A stretch of 64,000 nucleotides of DNA from contig VGCH01000013.1 in assembly GCA_016870115.1 (NCBI GenBank), forward strand, positions 22,184 to 86,183, read 5' to 3'. The stretch is from Alphaproteobacteria bacterium (lineage in GTDB: Bacteria > Pseudomonadota > Alphaproteobacteria > Reyranellales > Reyranellaceae). Below are positions 8,914-17,122 of this stretch, piece after piece. How positions within the stretch are numbered: position 1 is the stretch's first letter; each line of letters opens with the position of its first letter. The notes beneath the pieces were generated by a model. It saw only the letters and a program-made list of their open reading frames with translations. It made no database searches and had not been told where the DNA came from. The position numbers and the translations under genes are program-made.

Positions 8914-9945
8914 ATGGACGTTCACACGCCGTCCGCCTCGTCGCACGACACCGTCGCCACTGCGCTCGCGCGGGCGGCCGCGCGGCACTTCGGCGGCCCC
9001 GCACGCATCGACGGTCTCAGCCGTCAGTCGGGCGGCGCATCGCGCCAGACCTGGCGGTTCGACGCACTGGTGGGCGACCGCCGCCACGAGCTGATCCTGC
9101 GACGCGATCCGCCCGGCGCGCCCAAGGGCGAGCGCGAGCGCAGCGTGGCGATCGACCGGGCGACTGAGTATCGCGTGATCGACGCGGCCCATCGTGCGGG
9201 CGTGCTGGCGCCCGCCGTAAGCTTCGAGCTGCGACCCGAGGATGGGTTGGGCGAGGCCTATGCGATGGAGCGGCGGCCCGGCACCGCGATCGCCCGCAAG
9301 CTCCTGCGTGACGCGGAGTACAGCGGCGCACGACCTCGCATCGCCGGGCAGCTCGGCGCGATCCTGGCACGCTTGCATGGCGTCGACGTCACGACCCTTC
9401 CACCGCTGCCGCGCCGCGAGGCGGCCGACCACATCGCCGGGCTTCGCGGCTCGCTCGATTTGCTGGGCGCGCCGCAGCCGGTGTTCGAACTTGCGCTCAC
9501 CTGGCTCGACCGGCGAAAGCCCGCGCCACTGGCGCGCCCGGTGCTGGTGCATGGCGACTATCGCACCGGCAATTATCTCGCCGACGCGAACGGCGTGACA
9601 GCGATCCTCGACTGGGAGCTCGCGCATCTTGGCGACCCGATGGAGGATCTCGGCTGGCTGTGCGTGAAGAGCTGGCGCTTCGGCGCGGTCGACCGCCCAG
9701 CCGGCGGGTTCGGCGCGCGCGAGACGCTGTGGGCGGCGTACGAGGCAGCCGGCGGCGCGCGGGTCGATCCGGCGCGCGCGCATTGGTGGGAAGTTTTCGG
9801 GACGGCCCACTGGGGCATCATCTGCCTCAACCAGGCCTGGAAGCACCTGTCGGGCGCGCTGAAGTCGATGGAGCACGCCTCGATCGGCCGTCGCGCCGTC
9901 GAGACCGAGGTCGATCTCCTGCAATTGCTGCGCGGAGCCGCGTGA
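8914..9945 (+). CDS. Aminoglycoside phosphotransferase (APH)-fold kinase, acyl-CoA dehydrogenase-associated type
   Basis: A 343-residue cytoplasmic protein with the APH/choline-kinase fold. HGDYRTGNY near residue 213 is the Brenner catalytic loop, and LDWELAHLGDPMEDL near 232-246 is the Mg-binding motif. Proteins of this type (ACAD10/11-like kinase domain) commonly accompany acyl-CoA dehydrogenases and are thought to phosphorylate hydroxylated small molecules or 4-hydroxyacyl-CoAs rather than antibiotics. The stop codon shares one base with the start of the next gene, so the two are translationally linked. The true substrate cannot be read from the sequence, and antibiotic resistance is not implied. 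Confidence 0.88.
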   Translation: MDVHTPSASSHDTVATALARAAARHFGGPARIDGLSRQSGGASRQTWRFDALVGDRRHELILRRDPPGAPKGERERSVAIDRATEYRVIDAAHRAGVLAPAVSFELRPEDGLGEAYAMERRPGTAIARKLLRDAEYSGARPRIAGQLGAILARLHGVDVTTLPPLPRREAADHIAGLRGSLDLLGAPQPVFELALTWLDRRKPAPLARPVLVHGDYRTGNYLADANGVTAILDWELAHLGDPMEDLGWLCVKSWRFGAVDRPAGGFGARETLWAAYEAAGGARVDPARAHWWEVFGTAHWGIICLNQAWKHLSGALKSMEHASIGRRAVETEVDLLQLLRGAA

Positions 9946-10304
9946 TGGCACAGGACCGTCCCACCGCCTCGGAGCTGTTCGCGGCCATCATCGACTTTCT
10001 GCGCGAGGAGGCGACGCCGGCGCTGGATCGCGCCGATCCGCGGCTCGGTTTTCAGATGCGGGTGGCGGTGAACTCGCTCGGCATCCTGGAGCGTGAAGGA
10101 CGGCTCGGTCCCGACGCCGATGCCCGCGAACGGAGCCGGCTGATCGCGCTCCTCGGTCGCGACGGCGCGCTCGCCGAGCTGAACGCCGCACTCGCTGCCG
10201 AGCTGCGGGCGGGACGGCGCGACGAGCGTGACGCGGCGCTGATGGCGCATCTTGAAGCGACCATTGCCGACAAGATCGCGATCGCCAATCCCAAATGGAA
10301 GTGA
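9945..10304 (+). CDS. DUF6285-like small protein
   Basis: A 119-residue, mostly helical soluble protein with no signal peptide. It begins at ATG 9945, overlapping the TGA of the APH-fold kinase by one base. Proteins of this size are regularly encoded directly after ACAD-associated APH-fold kinases (DUF6285 annotation), which suggests a partner or regulatory subunit. Conserved-looking features are an N-terminal ASELFAAIIDFLREE helix and RVAVNSLGILERE. No catalytic motif is recognisable and the function is unknown. Confidence 0.75.
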   Translation: MAQDRPTASELFAAIIDFLREEATPALDRADPRLGFQMRVAVNSLGILEREGRLGPDADARERSRLIALLGRDGALAELNAALAAELRAGRRDERDAALMAHLEATIADKIAIANPKWK

Positions 10305-10314
10305 GCCCGACGGC

Positions 10315-11058
10315 ATGAACGTCCTGATAGTCTATGCCCACCAGGAACCGACCAGCTTCAACGGCGCGCTACGCGACGCCGCAATCGAGGCGCTCGGAGC
10401 CGCGGGCCACAACGTCGTCGTCTCCGACCTCTACGCCCAGGAATTCGACGCCGCTCTGACCCGGCGCGACTTCGCCTCGGTCGCCGACAGCGCGCGCTTC
10501 GATGCCCAGAAAGAACAGAGCCACGCCTATCGCGGTGGCGGTTTCGCGCCCGACGTGGCGCGCGAGATGGCGCGGCTTGAGGCCTGCGATCTCCTGATCT
10601 TCCAGTTCCCGATCGACTGGTTTTCGGTGCCGGCGATCCTGAAGGGCTGGATTGATCGCGTGCTGGCCTATCGCTTCGCCTATGGCGGGGGGCGCTGGTT
10701 CGAGACCGGCGCCTTCGCGGGCAAGCGCGCGATGATCGCGGTCACCACCGGCGCGCCGGCCGGCGGCTTCGGCGCCGACGGCCGCTACGGTTCGATCGAC
10801 ATGCTGATGTGGCCCGTACAGTGGGGCACGCTGCGCTTCTGCGGCTTCGACGTGCTGGCGCCGCAGTACTTCCACGGCGTCGGCAATCCCGATGGCCAGG
10901 CGGCGCGCGCCACCCAGCTCGCGGCGTGGCGGGCGCGGTTGAGCGGTCTGTTCGACGAGAAACCGCTCGCGATGCCGGCGATCGCCGATTTCGGTCCCGA
11001 CGGCCGCGTGCTGGCCGGTCGCGCCTACCGACATCCCGGACCGCCGCGCCTCGATTGA
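10315..11058 (+). CDS. NAD(P)H dehydrogenase (quinone)-type flavoprotein
   Basis: A 247-residue flavodoxin-fold oxidoreductase similar to NQO1/KefF/MdaB-type quinone reductases. The N-terminal strand MNVLIVYAHQEPTSFNGALR contains the phosphate-binding SFN loop for FAD or FMN. FQFPIDWFSVPAILKGWIDRV is the family signature, followed by the TTGAPAGGFGADGRYG loop. It probably catalyses two-electron reduction of quinones using NAD(P)H. It lies 10 bases after the DUF6285 gene and 64 bases before an ArsR regulator; a perfect inverted repeat begins at the last base of its stop codon. Redox substrate unknown. Confidence 0.87.
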   Translation: MNVLIVYAHQEPTSFNGALRDAAIEALGAAGHNVVVSDLYAQEFDAALTRRDFASVADSARFDAQKEQSHAYRGGGFAPDVAREMARLEACDLLIFQFPIDWFSVPAILKGWIDRVLAYRFAYGGGRWFETGAFAGKRAMIAVTTGAPAGGFGADGRYGSIDMLMWPVQWGTLRFCGFDVLAPQYFHGVGNPDGQAARATQLAAWRARLSGLFDEKPLAMPAIADFGPDGRVLAGRAYRHPGPPRLD

Positions 11059-11081
11059 CACTTCGGCGTAGGCCGAAGTGT
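11058..11081. promoter_or_regulatory. Perfect 10-bp inverted repeat, candidate ArsR operator (or terminator)
   Basis: The arms ACACTTCGGC and GCCGAAGTGT are exact complements separated by GTAG. The element begins on the last base of the oxidoreductase stop codon and ends 41 bases before the arsR-type start at 11123. A TTGACA-like hexamer (11055-11060) overlaps its left arm. Dyads of this kind upstream of ArsR-family genes are usually autoregulatory operators. It lacks a T-tract after the stem, so a purely intrinsic terminator is less likely. Confidence 0.55.
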
Positions 11082-11122
11082 TGGCTCTGGCTCGCCGCAA
11101 CAGGGGCGCCTAGAGTCGTACC

Positions 11123-11821
11123 ATGAGCACGGTGAACTCCCTGGCCGCGACGGCCGCCCTGATCGGCGATCCGGCGCGCGCCGCGATGCTGCTGGCCCTG
11201 TTGGACGGGCGCGCGCACTCCGCCTCCGACCTCGCGGCCATCGCCGGCATCGCCGCCCCCACCGCCAGCGGCCATCTCGTCCGACTGGGTGCCGGCGGGT
11301 TGGTCGAAATGCGCGCGCAGGGCCGGCATCGCTTCTATCGCCTCGCCGGTCGCGACGTCGCCGCCGCGATCGAGGAGCTGATGTCGCTGTCGGGCGCGCG
11401 CGCGGCGCCAGCCAGCGCGACCGCGGCCTGGCGGCGTGATCCCGATCTTCGCTTCTGCCGCACCTGCTACGACCACCTGGCGGGCCAGGTCGGAATGGCG
11501 GTAACCGACTCGCTCACCCGGGCGGGACATATCGAACCGCGGGGCGCGAAGGACTGGCGCCTGACGTCGTCCGGACGGCTGTTCTGCGAAAAGCTGGGCG
11601 TCGATCTCGAAGGCGCCGCGGCACGACCGGGCCGTCACTTCGCCCGCCGCTGCCTCGATTGGAGCGAACGCCGGCCTCATATCGCGGGCGCGCTGGGGGC
11701 GGCCATCGCCGACACGTTCTTCGCGCGCGGCTGGACCGAGCGGCTGCGCCGCGGCCGAACCGTGCGGCTCACCGATGCCGGCCGCCGCGCGCTCGCCCGG
11801 CACTTCGACGCGGTGGCCTAA
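11123..11821 (+). CDS. ArsR-family winged-helix transcriptional regulator
   Basis: A 232-residue regulator, about twice the size of minimal ArsR proteins. The N-terminal ~90 residues are a winged helix (IAGIAAPTASGHLVRLGAGG is the recognition-helix region). The C-terminal extension contains RFCRTCYDHLAGQVG with a Cys-x2-Cys pair and a second winged-helix-like segment. The Cys pair could sense metals, thiol reagents or redox change, but this is inference. It probably binds the inverted repeat at 11058-11081 and controls itself, perhaps with the upstream quinone oxidoreductase. Confidence 0.85.
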   Translation: MSTVNSLAATAALIGDPARAAMLLALLDGRAHSASDLAAIAGIAAPTASGHLVRLGAGGLVEMRAQGRHRFYRLAGRDVAAAIEELMSLSGARAAPASATAAWRRDPDLRFCRTCYDHLAGQVGMAVTDSLTRAGHIEPRGAKDWRLTSSGRLFCEKLGVDLEGAAARPGRHFARRCLDWSERRPHIAGALGAAIADTFFARGWTERLRRGRTVRLTDAGRRALARHFDAVA

Positions 11822-11833
11822 CGTCTTTCCGCA

Positions 11834-11851
11834 CCGGCTGGATTCAGCCGG
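11834..11851. terminator. Short hairpin between convergent genes
   Basis: CCGGCTG and CAGCCGG form a perfect 7-bp stem with a GATT loop, 13 bases after the ArsR stop and 48 bases before the stop of the convergent thioesterase gene. It has no clear T-run, so it is only a candidate terminator. Confidence 0.4.
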
Positions 11852-11898
11852 CTCGTGAAGCCGACGAGCGAGGCGTCGCCAACGCCGCGTTCACAAAC

Positions 11899-12426
11899 TC
11901 ACTCGGGTCGATCGACCAGCTTCGCCTTGCCGAAGGACGGGCCATCGCCCGAGGGGATCTTGCAGATCGCGGAGGCGCGGAGAATCTTTTCCGCGCCAAC
12001 CGTCAGATAGATGTGGCTGAACAGGAGCGAGCGGGTCGCGCGCACCACCTCGCAGCGGCCCTCGACCCAGTCCCCCGCCCGCGCCGGCGCCACGAAGTCG
12101 AACGTCATGCTGACGGTCGGCAGGAATTTCCGGATGCCCGCAAGCGTGCCCGCGCCCATGCCGCCGATCAGATCGGCCATGGTCATCATCATGCCGCCAT
12201 GCAGCGTGCCCGCCGGATTGCAGTGCTTGTCACGCACCCGCAGGCCCATCACGAACTCGTCCGCCGTGCCCTTCTCCCCGCGCTTGGCCCAGAGGTTGCC
12301 GATATGGGTGTTGAATGTGACCTCCACGCGATCGCGGCGGAAATCGATCAGCCGGAAGCCAGGCGGGGCCGCATCGTCTTCGACGGCAGGTACGGTCGGG
12401 GAATGAGCGTTGTCCATGGTTGTCAT
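11899..12426 (-). CDS. PaaI-like hotdog thioesterase
   Basis: A 175-residue hotdog-fold protein of the PaaI/4-hydroxybenzoyl-CoA thioesterase superfamily. The signature NPAGTLHGGMMMTMADLIGG carries the HGG loop that binds and hydrolyses acyl-CoA thioesters. It is the second gene of a pair: its ATG overlaps the stop of the next PaaI-like gene upstream as ATGA. The two tandem, divergent paralogues may form a heteromer or act on different acyl-CoAs. Substrate not predictable from sequence. Confidence 0.86.
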   Translation of the reverse strand: MTTMDNAHSPTVPAVEDDAAPPGFRLIDFRRDRVEVTFNTHIGNLWAKRGEKGTADEFVMGLRVRDKHCNPAGTLHGGMMMTMADLIGGMGAGTLAGIRKFLPTVSMTFDFVAPARAGDWVEGRCEVVRATRSLLFSHIYLTVGAEKILRASAICKIPSGDGPSFGKAKLVDRPE

Positions 12427-12851
12427 CTCGCCTGGCCCGCGCGTGGCGGGCGATCGGGTTTCAGAAGAGCGAAGTTGCCGGCGGCGGTCAGCACCTCGTG
12501 CCGCGGACCGCGAAGCCGGCCGCGCGCTTGCGCAAGCGTGCCGTCAGAGGCCACGACCTCGGCCGTGGCCTCGATCCAGTCGCCGACCCGCACCGGCAGG
12601 AGATAGTCGAACGTGAGGCGCAGCGACACCGAACGCCGGCCGAGCCCGCGCCACACGGCCATCCCCATCGCCGAGTCGAGAAACGCCGCCAGCATGCCGC
12701 CATGCACGATGCCGAGCGTGTTGGCATGCCGCGCTTCGGCGCGAAATCCGCGCACCATCACGTCATCGCGCTCGCGCTCGTACCAGGGACCGTTGGCGAG
12801 CGCGAAGCCGCTCAGCCCGGCCACCTCCACAAATCCGTCGGGAACCGCCAC
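12423..12851 (-). CDS. PaaI-like hotdog thioesterase
   Basis: A 142-residue PaaI-family protein with the core motif GIVHGGMLAAFLDSAMG, which contains the conserved HGG and the Asp of the active-site helix. It probably hydrolyses acyl-CoA thioesters as a tetramer of hotdog domains. It overlaps the following thioesterase gene by four bases and starts 9 bases after the TauE/SafE permease stop, so the three minus-strand genes may be co-transcribed from the region upstream of 13607. Confidence 0.87.
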   Translation of the reverse strand: MAVPDGFVEVAGLSGFALANGPWYERERDDVMVRGFRAEARHANTLGIVHGGMLAAFLDSAMGMAVWRGLGRRSVSLRLTFDYLLPVRVGDWIEATAEVVASDGTLAQARGRLRGPRHEVLTAAGNFALLKPDRPPRAGQAR

Positions 12852-12860
12852 GCCGCGAGT

Positions 12861-13607
12861 CTAGAGGACCCCGCTCAGAAGCGCCACGCCATGGCCGACG
12901 TACCAGAGGCCGAGCGCCGCAATGATCCGTTCCGCCCAGCGGCGGAACTGCGCTTCGGTCAGCTTCTCGAGCAACAGCTTGCCGAGCGTGGTGCCCAGCA
13001 TCGAGGCCGCCACCGCGAGCGCCAGGACCCAGAGCTCGACCCGCCCGGCATCGGCCACCAGACCGCCGAAATAGAGCAGCTTGAAGCTGTGGCCGAACAC
13101 CTGGCACGAGGCCTTGGTCGCCACGATGGTGCGCCGCTCAAGTCCGGACCAGAGAAAGAGCTGGTCAAGCAACGGACCCGTCACGCCGGTCACCAGCGTC
13201 AGCATCATGCAAGCGACGCCGCCGCCCGCGGCGTGCCGCCAGGTCATGGCGCGCGGCAGGATCCGGTCCGGCAGCGCACGCACGATGAAGGGTGAGAGCC
13301 CCAGCACCAGGAGCGCCACGCCCTTGTCGGGCACCCACAGCACGATCGACCACAAACCGAGCGCCACCACGCAGCCCGCGACATAGGCCGCCGTGGTCGC
13401 CCAGGCGATGTGGCGCCACCACAGGACCGCACGCCAGGCGTTGGAGGCCATTTGCGTCACCGCGTGCAGCACCATCGCGGCGGGCACCGGCAGTGCCACC
13501 AGCAGCACGCCGATCAGGATCATGCCGCCGGCCATCCCGAACACACCCGATAGGGTGGCGGTGGCGACCATCAGGAGCGCGAGCAGGCCGGCGGCGATCG
13601 GTGTCAT
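12861..13607 (-). CDS. TauE/SafE (TSUP) family membrane permease
   Basis: A 248-residue integral membrane protein with about seven to eight hydrophobic segments. The N-terminus, ATLSGVFGMAGGMILIGVLL, is the TSUP signature, and the related FGGL and TGVTGPLLDQLF segments mark the second repeat. The family exports or imports sulfite, sulfoacetate, taurine-derived or other small organic anions. Start ATG 13607 is chosen because the 15 residues before it are hydrophilic and atypical. It is divergent from a LysR regulator 92 bases away, which probably controls it. The exact anion is unknown. Confidence 0.86.
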   Translation of the reverse strand: MTPIAAGLLALLMVATATLSGVFGMAGGMILIGVLLVALPVPAAMVLHAVTQMASNAWRAVLWWRHIAWATTAAYVAGCVVALGLWSIVLWVPDKGVALLVLGLSPFIVRALPDRILPRAMTWRHAAGGGVACMMLTLVTGVTGPLLDQLFLWSGLERRTIVATKASCQVFGHSFKLLYFGGLVADAGRVELWVLALAVAASMLGTTLGKLLLEKLTEAQFRRWAERIIAALGLWYVGHGVALLSGVL

Positions 13608-13659
13608 GGGTTCTCTGCGAAATGCCGGCCCAGACTGCGTGCGGGGAGTCACACCTTCA

Positions 13660-13697
13660 AGTACATGCTACTATTCCTTTTCATACTTCCTAGGTAT
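13660..13697. promoter_or_regulatory. Candidate LysR binding region between divergent genes
   Basis: The 92-base divergent spacer is AT-richer than its surroundings and holds two small dyads: AGTA-N5-TACT at 13660-13672 and ATAC-N7-GTAT at 13683-13697, the second of the T-N11-A type favoured by LysR proteins. The second ends two bases before the lysR start codon, as expected for negative autoregulation. Assignment rests on position and symmetry only. Confidence 0.4.
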
Positions 13698-13699
13698 TC

Positions 13700-14599
13700 A
13701 TGGAACTTCGTCACCTGCGCTACTTCGCGACCGTCGCGCGCGAGGGTCACATCACGCGCGCGGCCGAGCGGCTCGGCATCGCCCAGCCGCCCCTCAGCCG
13801 GCAGATCGGCGCACTCGAGGCCGAAGTCGGTGTGCGACTGCTGCGCCGTCACGCCCGCGGCGTCACACCGACCGAGGCCGGTCGTGCCTTCCTCGCCGAT
13901 GCCGAGGCGGTGCTGGCGGCGGCCGAACGGGCGGCACTGCACGCCCGGCGCGCCGGCCGTGGCGAGACGGGCCGCATCGCGGTGGGCTTCACGACATCCG
14001 CGCCGTTTCACCCGCTGGTCGCCCGCGCGATCCGCCAGTTCCGCCAGAGCCGGCCGAACGTCGCCTTCACCCTCGACGAGACAGGCTCGGCCCAGCTGCT
14101 CGCTGGCCTGCGCGAGGATCGGCTCGATTGCGCCTTTATCCGTTCGCCGCCGACGGATCGCGCGGGCCTGGAGCTGCACGCGCTGCTCAGTGAGCCGATG
14201 GTGGCGGCACTGCCGCCGGGCCATGGTTTGCGCGCGCGCAAGTCGCTGCGATTGGCGGACCTCGCGGGCGAGACCTTCATCCTCTATCGCCGGCCCGACG
14301 GGCGGGGCCTGCACGACGCGATCCTCGCGGCCTGCGCGATCGCGGGCTTCGCCCCGCAGGTCGGTCAGGAAGCGCCGCGCATCGTGAGTACGCTCAATCT
14401 GGTGGCCGCCGGCCTCGGCATCACGCTGGTGCCGGCTTCGCTCGCGCGTTTGCCGATGGAAGGCGTCGCCTATCGTCCGCTGTCAGGCCGGCCTGCGCTC
14501 GCCGTGCCGCTGGTCCTGGCCTGTCGCCGCGGTGAGGGGTCGGTCGCCGTCCGCGCCTTCGTCGACCTCACCCGCCGGCTGGCGCGGCAGGCCGGGTAG
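13700..14599 (+). CDS. LysR-family transcriptional regulator
   Basis: A 299-residue LysR-type regulator of normal length. The N-terminal winged helix is typical (MELRHLRYFATVAREGHITR, then AERLGIAQPPLSRQIGALE). The C-terminal periplasmic-binding-protein fold senses a small effector. It is divergent from the TSUP permease at 12861-13607, the usual arrangement for a LysR activator and its target. Members with this N-terminus include BenM/CatM-like regulators of aromatic catabolism, but the effector cannot be deduced. Confidence 0.92.
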   Translation: MELRHLRYFATVAREGHITRAAERLGIAQPPLSRQIGALEAEVGVRLLRRHARGVTPTEAGRAFLADAEAVLAAAERAALHARRAGRGETGRIAVGFTTSAPFHPLVARAIRQFRQSRPNVAFTLDETGSAQLLAGLREDRLDCAFIRSPPTDRAGLELHALLSEPMVAALPPGHGLRARKSLRLADLAGETFILYRRPDGRGLHDAILAACAIAGFAPQVGQEAPRIVSTLNLVAAGLGITLVPASLARLPMEGVAYRPLSGRPALAVPLVLACRRGEGSVAVRAFVDLTRRLARQAG

Positions 14600-14699
14600 A
14601 GTCCTTCAGAGCTGGCTGGCAACAGCTGGATCGGAAAGCCTACGCGCGAGGCAGCGCGGGTGGCGTGGCTCTCTCCGAGCCGAAGAACCAGCAACGCGC

Positions 14700-14774
14700 T
14701 GGCTGGGGCGCCAGGATTCGAACCTGGGAATGGTGGAATCAAAATCCACTGCCTTACCACTTGGCGACGCCCCA
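14700..14774 (-). tRNA. tRNA-Gln (anticodon TTG)
   Basis: Read on the minus strand, the sequence starts TGGGGCGTCGCCAAGTGGT and folds into a full cloverleaf: 7-bp acceptor TGGGGCG/CGCCCCA, anticodon stem GTGGA/TCCAC, loop TTTTGAT with anticodon TTG, and a T-arm with GGTTCGAATCC. The discriminator is G, and CCA is encoded (14700-14702). No integrase or att-like duplication lies beside it. Confidence 0.96.
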
Positions 14775-14857
14775 TCCGCGCGGCGCGGGACCATAGAGGC
14801 AATCGATGCAGCAGGAAAGCGGGCAAGCGCGCGGCAGCGCCGACGGCGGGCGACGCG

Positions 14858-16024
14858 TCAGTTCCGGCAGCACCATTCCTGCAGACGCGCCATGAAGGAC
14901 GCGCCCGCGTCGAGTTGCGACGCCAGCAAGAATTCATTGGGCTGGTGCGCCTGGGCGATGTCGCCGGGACCGCACACCACGGTCGGCACGTCCAGGATCT
15001 TGCGGAAGATGCCGGCCTCGGTGGCGTAAACCACGCTGCTTACCGTGTTGGAACCCGACCAGGACGCGGCCAGTGCCTTGGCTTCCTCGTTGCCGTCCGG
15101 AGAGAAGGCGGGCGTCGAGGAGCGCAGCTCGGTCTCGATACGCGCGGCGGGATGCTTGGCCTTCATGCGCGGCAACAGCACGTCGGTGAGCCAAGCCTTG
15201 GTGCGGTCGCCAAGCTCATCGATGGGATCGGTCGGCAGCGCGCGGTATCCCCACAGCACCGTGCATTCGCGGGCCAGGATGTTGCCCGCCGTGCCGCCCG
15301 AAATCGTGCCGACATTGAAGGTGGCGGCGGGTGGCATGAACTCGCTGTCGCGCGGCGCGTTGCGCTCAAGTTCGTCCTGCACCTCGTTCAGATAGTGGAT
15401 GAACTCGCCGGCGAAATGGATGGCGCTCACCCCGAGATGGGTCATCGACGAGTGCGCTTCGAAGCCCGTGAAGGTGGTGACGTAGATCTGCGTGCCCTTG
15501 TGGGCATGAACCACCGTCATCATGGTCGGCTCGCCGATGATGATGGCGCGCGGCCGCGGCACTTCCGCCGCCATGCGCTGGGCGAGCGCGTGCGCGCCGA
15601 AGCAGCCGACTTCCTCGTCGTAGGACAGAGCGAGGTGTATGGGCTTCTTCAACGGCGCCGCGACGAACGCCGGCACGCGGGCGAGCGCCAGCGCCAGAAA
15701 GCCCTTCATGTCGCAGGAGCCGCGCGCGAAGTATTTCCCGTCCTTGAGTGTCAGAGTCCAGGGATCGGTGTCCCAGGGCTGGCCGTCGACCGGCACGACA
15801 TCAGTGTGCCCCGACAGCACCACACCGCCCGGCACCGACGGCCCGACGGTGGCGAAGAGATTGGCCTTGGCGCCGTCGTCGCTATGGACCAGCGTCGAGG
15901 CGACGCCATGGCTCGCGAGGTACCCGCGCACATAGTCGATCAGCGCGAGGTTGGAGTTGCGCGACGTGGTATCGAACGCCACCAGGCGGCGGAGCATCTC
16001 GGCCGGTTCCATGATCTCTCCCAT
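14858..16024 (-). CDS. argE: Acetylornithine deacetylase
   Basis: Zinc-dependent M20 amidohydrolase that converts N-acetylornithine to ornithine in arginine biosynthesis; 388 residues, normal length. Metal-binding motifs are visible: GHTDVVPVDGQPW (first His/Asp), then the bridging Asp in GSCDMKG, and DEEVGCFGAH with the catalytic Glu. The start at ATG 16024 has GAGGG about seven bases upstream; an in-frame ATG at 16012 is possible. It follows folE by 10 bases. Some relatives act on other N-acyl amino acids, but argD and argF nearby support ArgE. Confidence 0.88.
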   Translation of the reverse strand: MGEIMEPAEMLRRLVAFDTTSRNSNLALIDYVRGYLASHGVASTLVHSDDGAKANLFATVGPSVPGGVVLSGHTDVVPVDGQPWDTDPWTLTLKDGKYFARGSCDMKGFLALALARVPAFVAAPLKKPIHLALSYDEEVGCFGAHALAQRMAAEVPRPRAIIIGEPTMMTVVHAHKGTQIYVTTFTGFEAHSSMTHLGVSAIHFAGEFIHYLNEVQDELERNAPRDSEFMPPAATFNVGTISGGTAGNILARECTVLWGYRALPTDPIDELGDRTKAWLTDVLLPRMKAKHPAARIETELRSSTPAFSPDGNEEAKALAASWSGSNTVSSVVYATEAGIFRKILDVPTVVCGPGDIAQAHQPNEFLLASQLDAGASFMARLQEWCCRN

Positions 16025-16034
16025 CGTCCGACCC

Positions 16035-16652
16035 TCAGAGCGCTGGCCGGCCGATCATGCTCAGAAACTCGCGCCGCGTCTCGCCATTGTCGCGAAACGC
16101 GCCCAGCATGCGGCTGGTCACCATCGTGACGCCCGCCTTATGGACGCCGCGGGTGGTCATGCACTGGTGCGCCGCCTCGATCACGACGGCGACGCCGCGC
16201 GGCTGGAGCACCTCTTCCACCGCATTGGCGATCTGGGCGGTGAGCTTCTCCTGGATCTGCAGGCGCTTGGCGTAGACATCGACCACGCGCGCGAGCTTGC
16301 TGATCCCGACCACGCGGCGGGCCGGCAGGTAGGCGACATGCGCCTTGCCGATGATCGGCACCATATGGTGCTCGCAGTGCGACTCGATGCGGATGTCACG
16401 CAGGACCACGATCTCGTCGTAGCCCTCGACGTCCTCGAAGGTCCGCCGCAAGATCTCGCGCGGGTCCTCGCCGTAGCCCGCGAAGAACTCCTCGTAGGCC
16501 CGCACCACGCGGTCAGGCGTGCCGATGAGACCCTCGCGGTCGGGATCGTCGCCCGCCCACCGGATCAGCGTACGCACCGCCTGCTCCGCCTCGGTGCGCG
16601 AGGGCCGCGCCGCGCCGTCGGCGAGTTCGTGCTTGGCCACGGGCTTGTTCAT
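16035..16652 (-). CDS. folE: GTP cyclohydrolase I
   Basis: Catalyses the first step of tetrahydrofolate (and queuosine) biosynthesis, GTP to 7,8-dihydroneopterin triphosphate. It has 205 residues. Zinc ligands are in [10 protein letters not shown] and [11 protein letters not shown], both diagnostic of the type IA enzyme, and the [19 protein letters not shown] helix is the GTP-binding family signature. It lies between apaG and argE, all on the minus strand with short gaps, so it may be part of a housekeeping operon. Confidence 0.97.
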   Translation of the reverse strand: MNKPVAKHELADGAARPSRTEAEQAVRTLIRWAGDDPDREGLIGTPDRVVRAYEEFFAGYGEDPREILRRTFEDVEGYDEIVVLRDIRIESHCEHHMVPIIGKAHVAYLPARRVVGISKLARVVDVYAKRLQIQEKLTAQIANAVEEVLQPRGVAVVIEAAHQCMTTRGVHKAGVTMVTSRMLGAFRDNGETRREFLSMIGRPAL

Positions 16653-16679
16653 CGTCGTCTCTCCAGGCCCGCCGGGCCG

Positions 16680-17072
16680 TCAGTTGAGCGAACGCTGGGT
16701 GGCGGGAAGGTCCAGCGAGAAGGTCGGGATCTCGATGTCAAAGCCGTCACCGGCCTGCGAGACCATCTGGTAGGTGCCGCCCATGATGCCGGATGACGTC
16801 GAGAGCGGGGTGCCGGAAGTGTACTCGAAGACTTCGCCCGGCCGCAGCACCGGAGTCTGGCCGACGACGCCGGGCCCGCGCACTTCCTGGAGGCGGCCAA
16901 GCGCATCGGTGATCTTCCAGTGTCGCGACCGCAGGCGCACCGTGTCGTCCCCGCGATTCTCGATGCGGACGTGATAGGCCCAGACGAAGCGCAGCTCTGA
17001 GGGATCTGACTCATCGGGCAGATATTGCGGTCGGACGGTGACCCGTATGGCACGGGTTGTGGCGGTGTACAT
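16680..17072 (-). CDS. apaG: ApaG-family protein
   Basis: A 130-residue single-domain protein of the ApaG (DUF525) family, a fibronectin-III-like beta sandwich linked to Co/Mg efflux phenotypes and to binding of nucleotides or polyphosphate. Typical motifs include FVWAYHVRIENRG, LRSRHWKITDALG and GVVGQTPVLRPGEVFEYTSG. It is often found near hslO/argF in alphaproteobacteria; here a MarR/thioesterase pair separates it from hslO. The biochemical function of the family remains loosely defined. Confidence 0.93.
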   Translation of the reverse strand: MYTATTRAIRVTVRPQYLPDESDPSELRFVWAYHVRIENRGDDTVRLRSRHWKITDALGRLQEVRGPGVVGQTPVLRPGEVFEYTSGTPLSTSSGIMGGTYQMVSQAGDGFDIEIPTFSLDLPATQRSLN

Positions 17073-17081
17073 GGACGCGGG

Positions 17082-17110
17082 CGCTCCCTCAGCCCCTCAG
17101 ATGGGGAGCG
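17082..17110 (-). terminator. Hairpin downstream of PaaI gene
   Basis: CGCTCCC (17082-17088) pairs with GGGAGCG (17104-17110) across a 15-base loop, placed between the thioesterase stop (17123) and the apaG start (17072). It may end thioesterase transcription. No strong T-tract is visible. Confidence 0.35.
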
Positions 17111-17122
17111 TCCCGGCCGGCG

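Noticed and set aside
8914..9945. Antibiotic resistance (aminoglycoside phosphotransferase)
   Set aside because: The sequence and its DUF6285-like partner fit the acyl-CoA-dehydrogenase-associated kinase group, not resistance enzymes.
14604..14640. Terminator/palindrome of the GATCGGAAA family after the lysR gene
   Set aside because: Only the right half-site GGATCGGAAA is present; the left arm is missing, so I did not list it as a full copy.
14700..14774. tRNA-Gln as a possible integration site
   Set aside because: No integrase, no duplicated tRNA end, and ordinary housekeeping genes follow.
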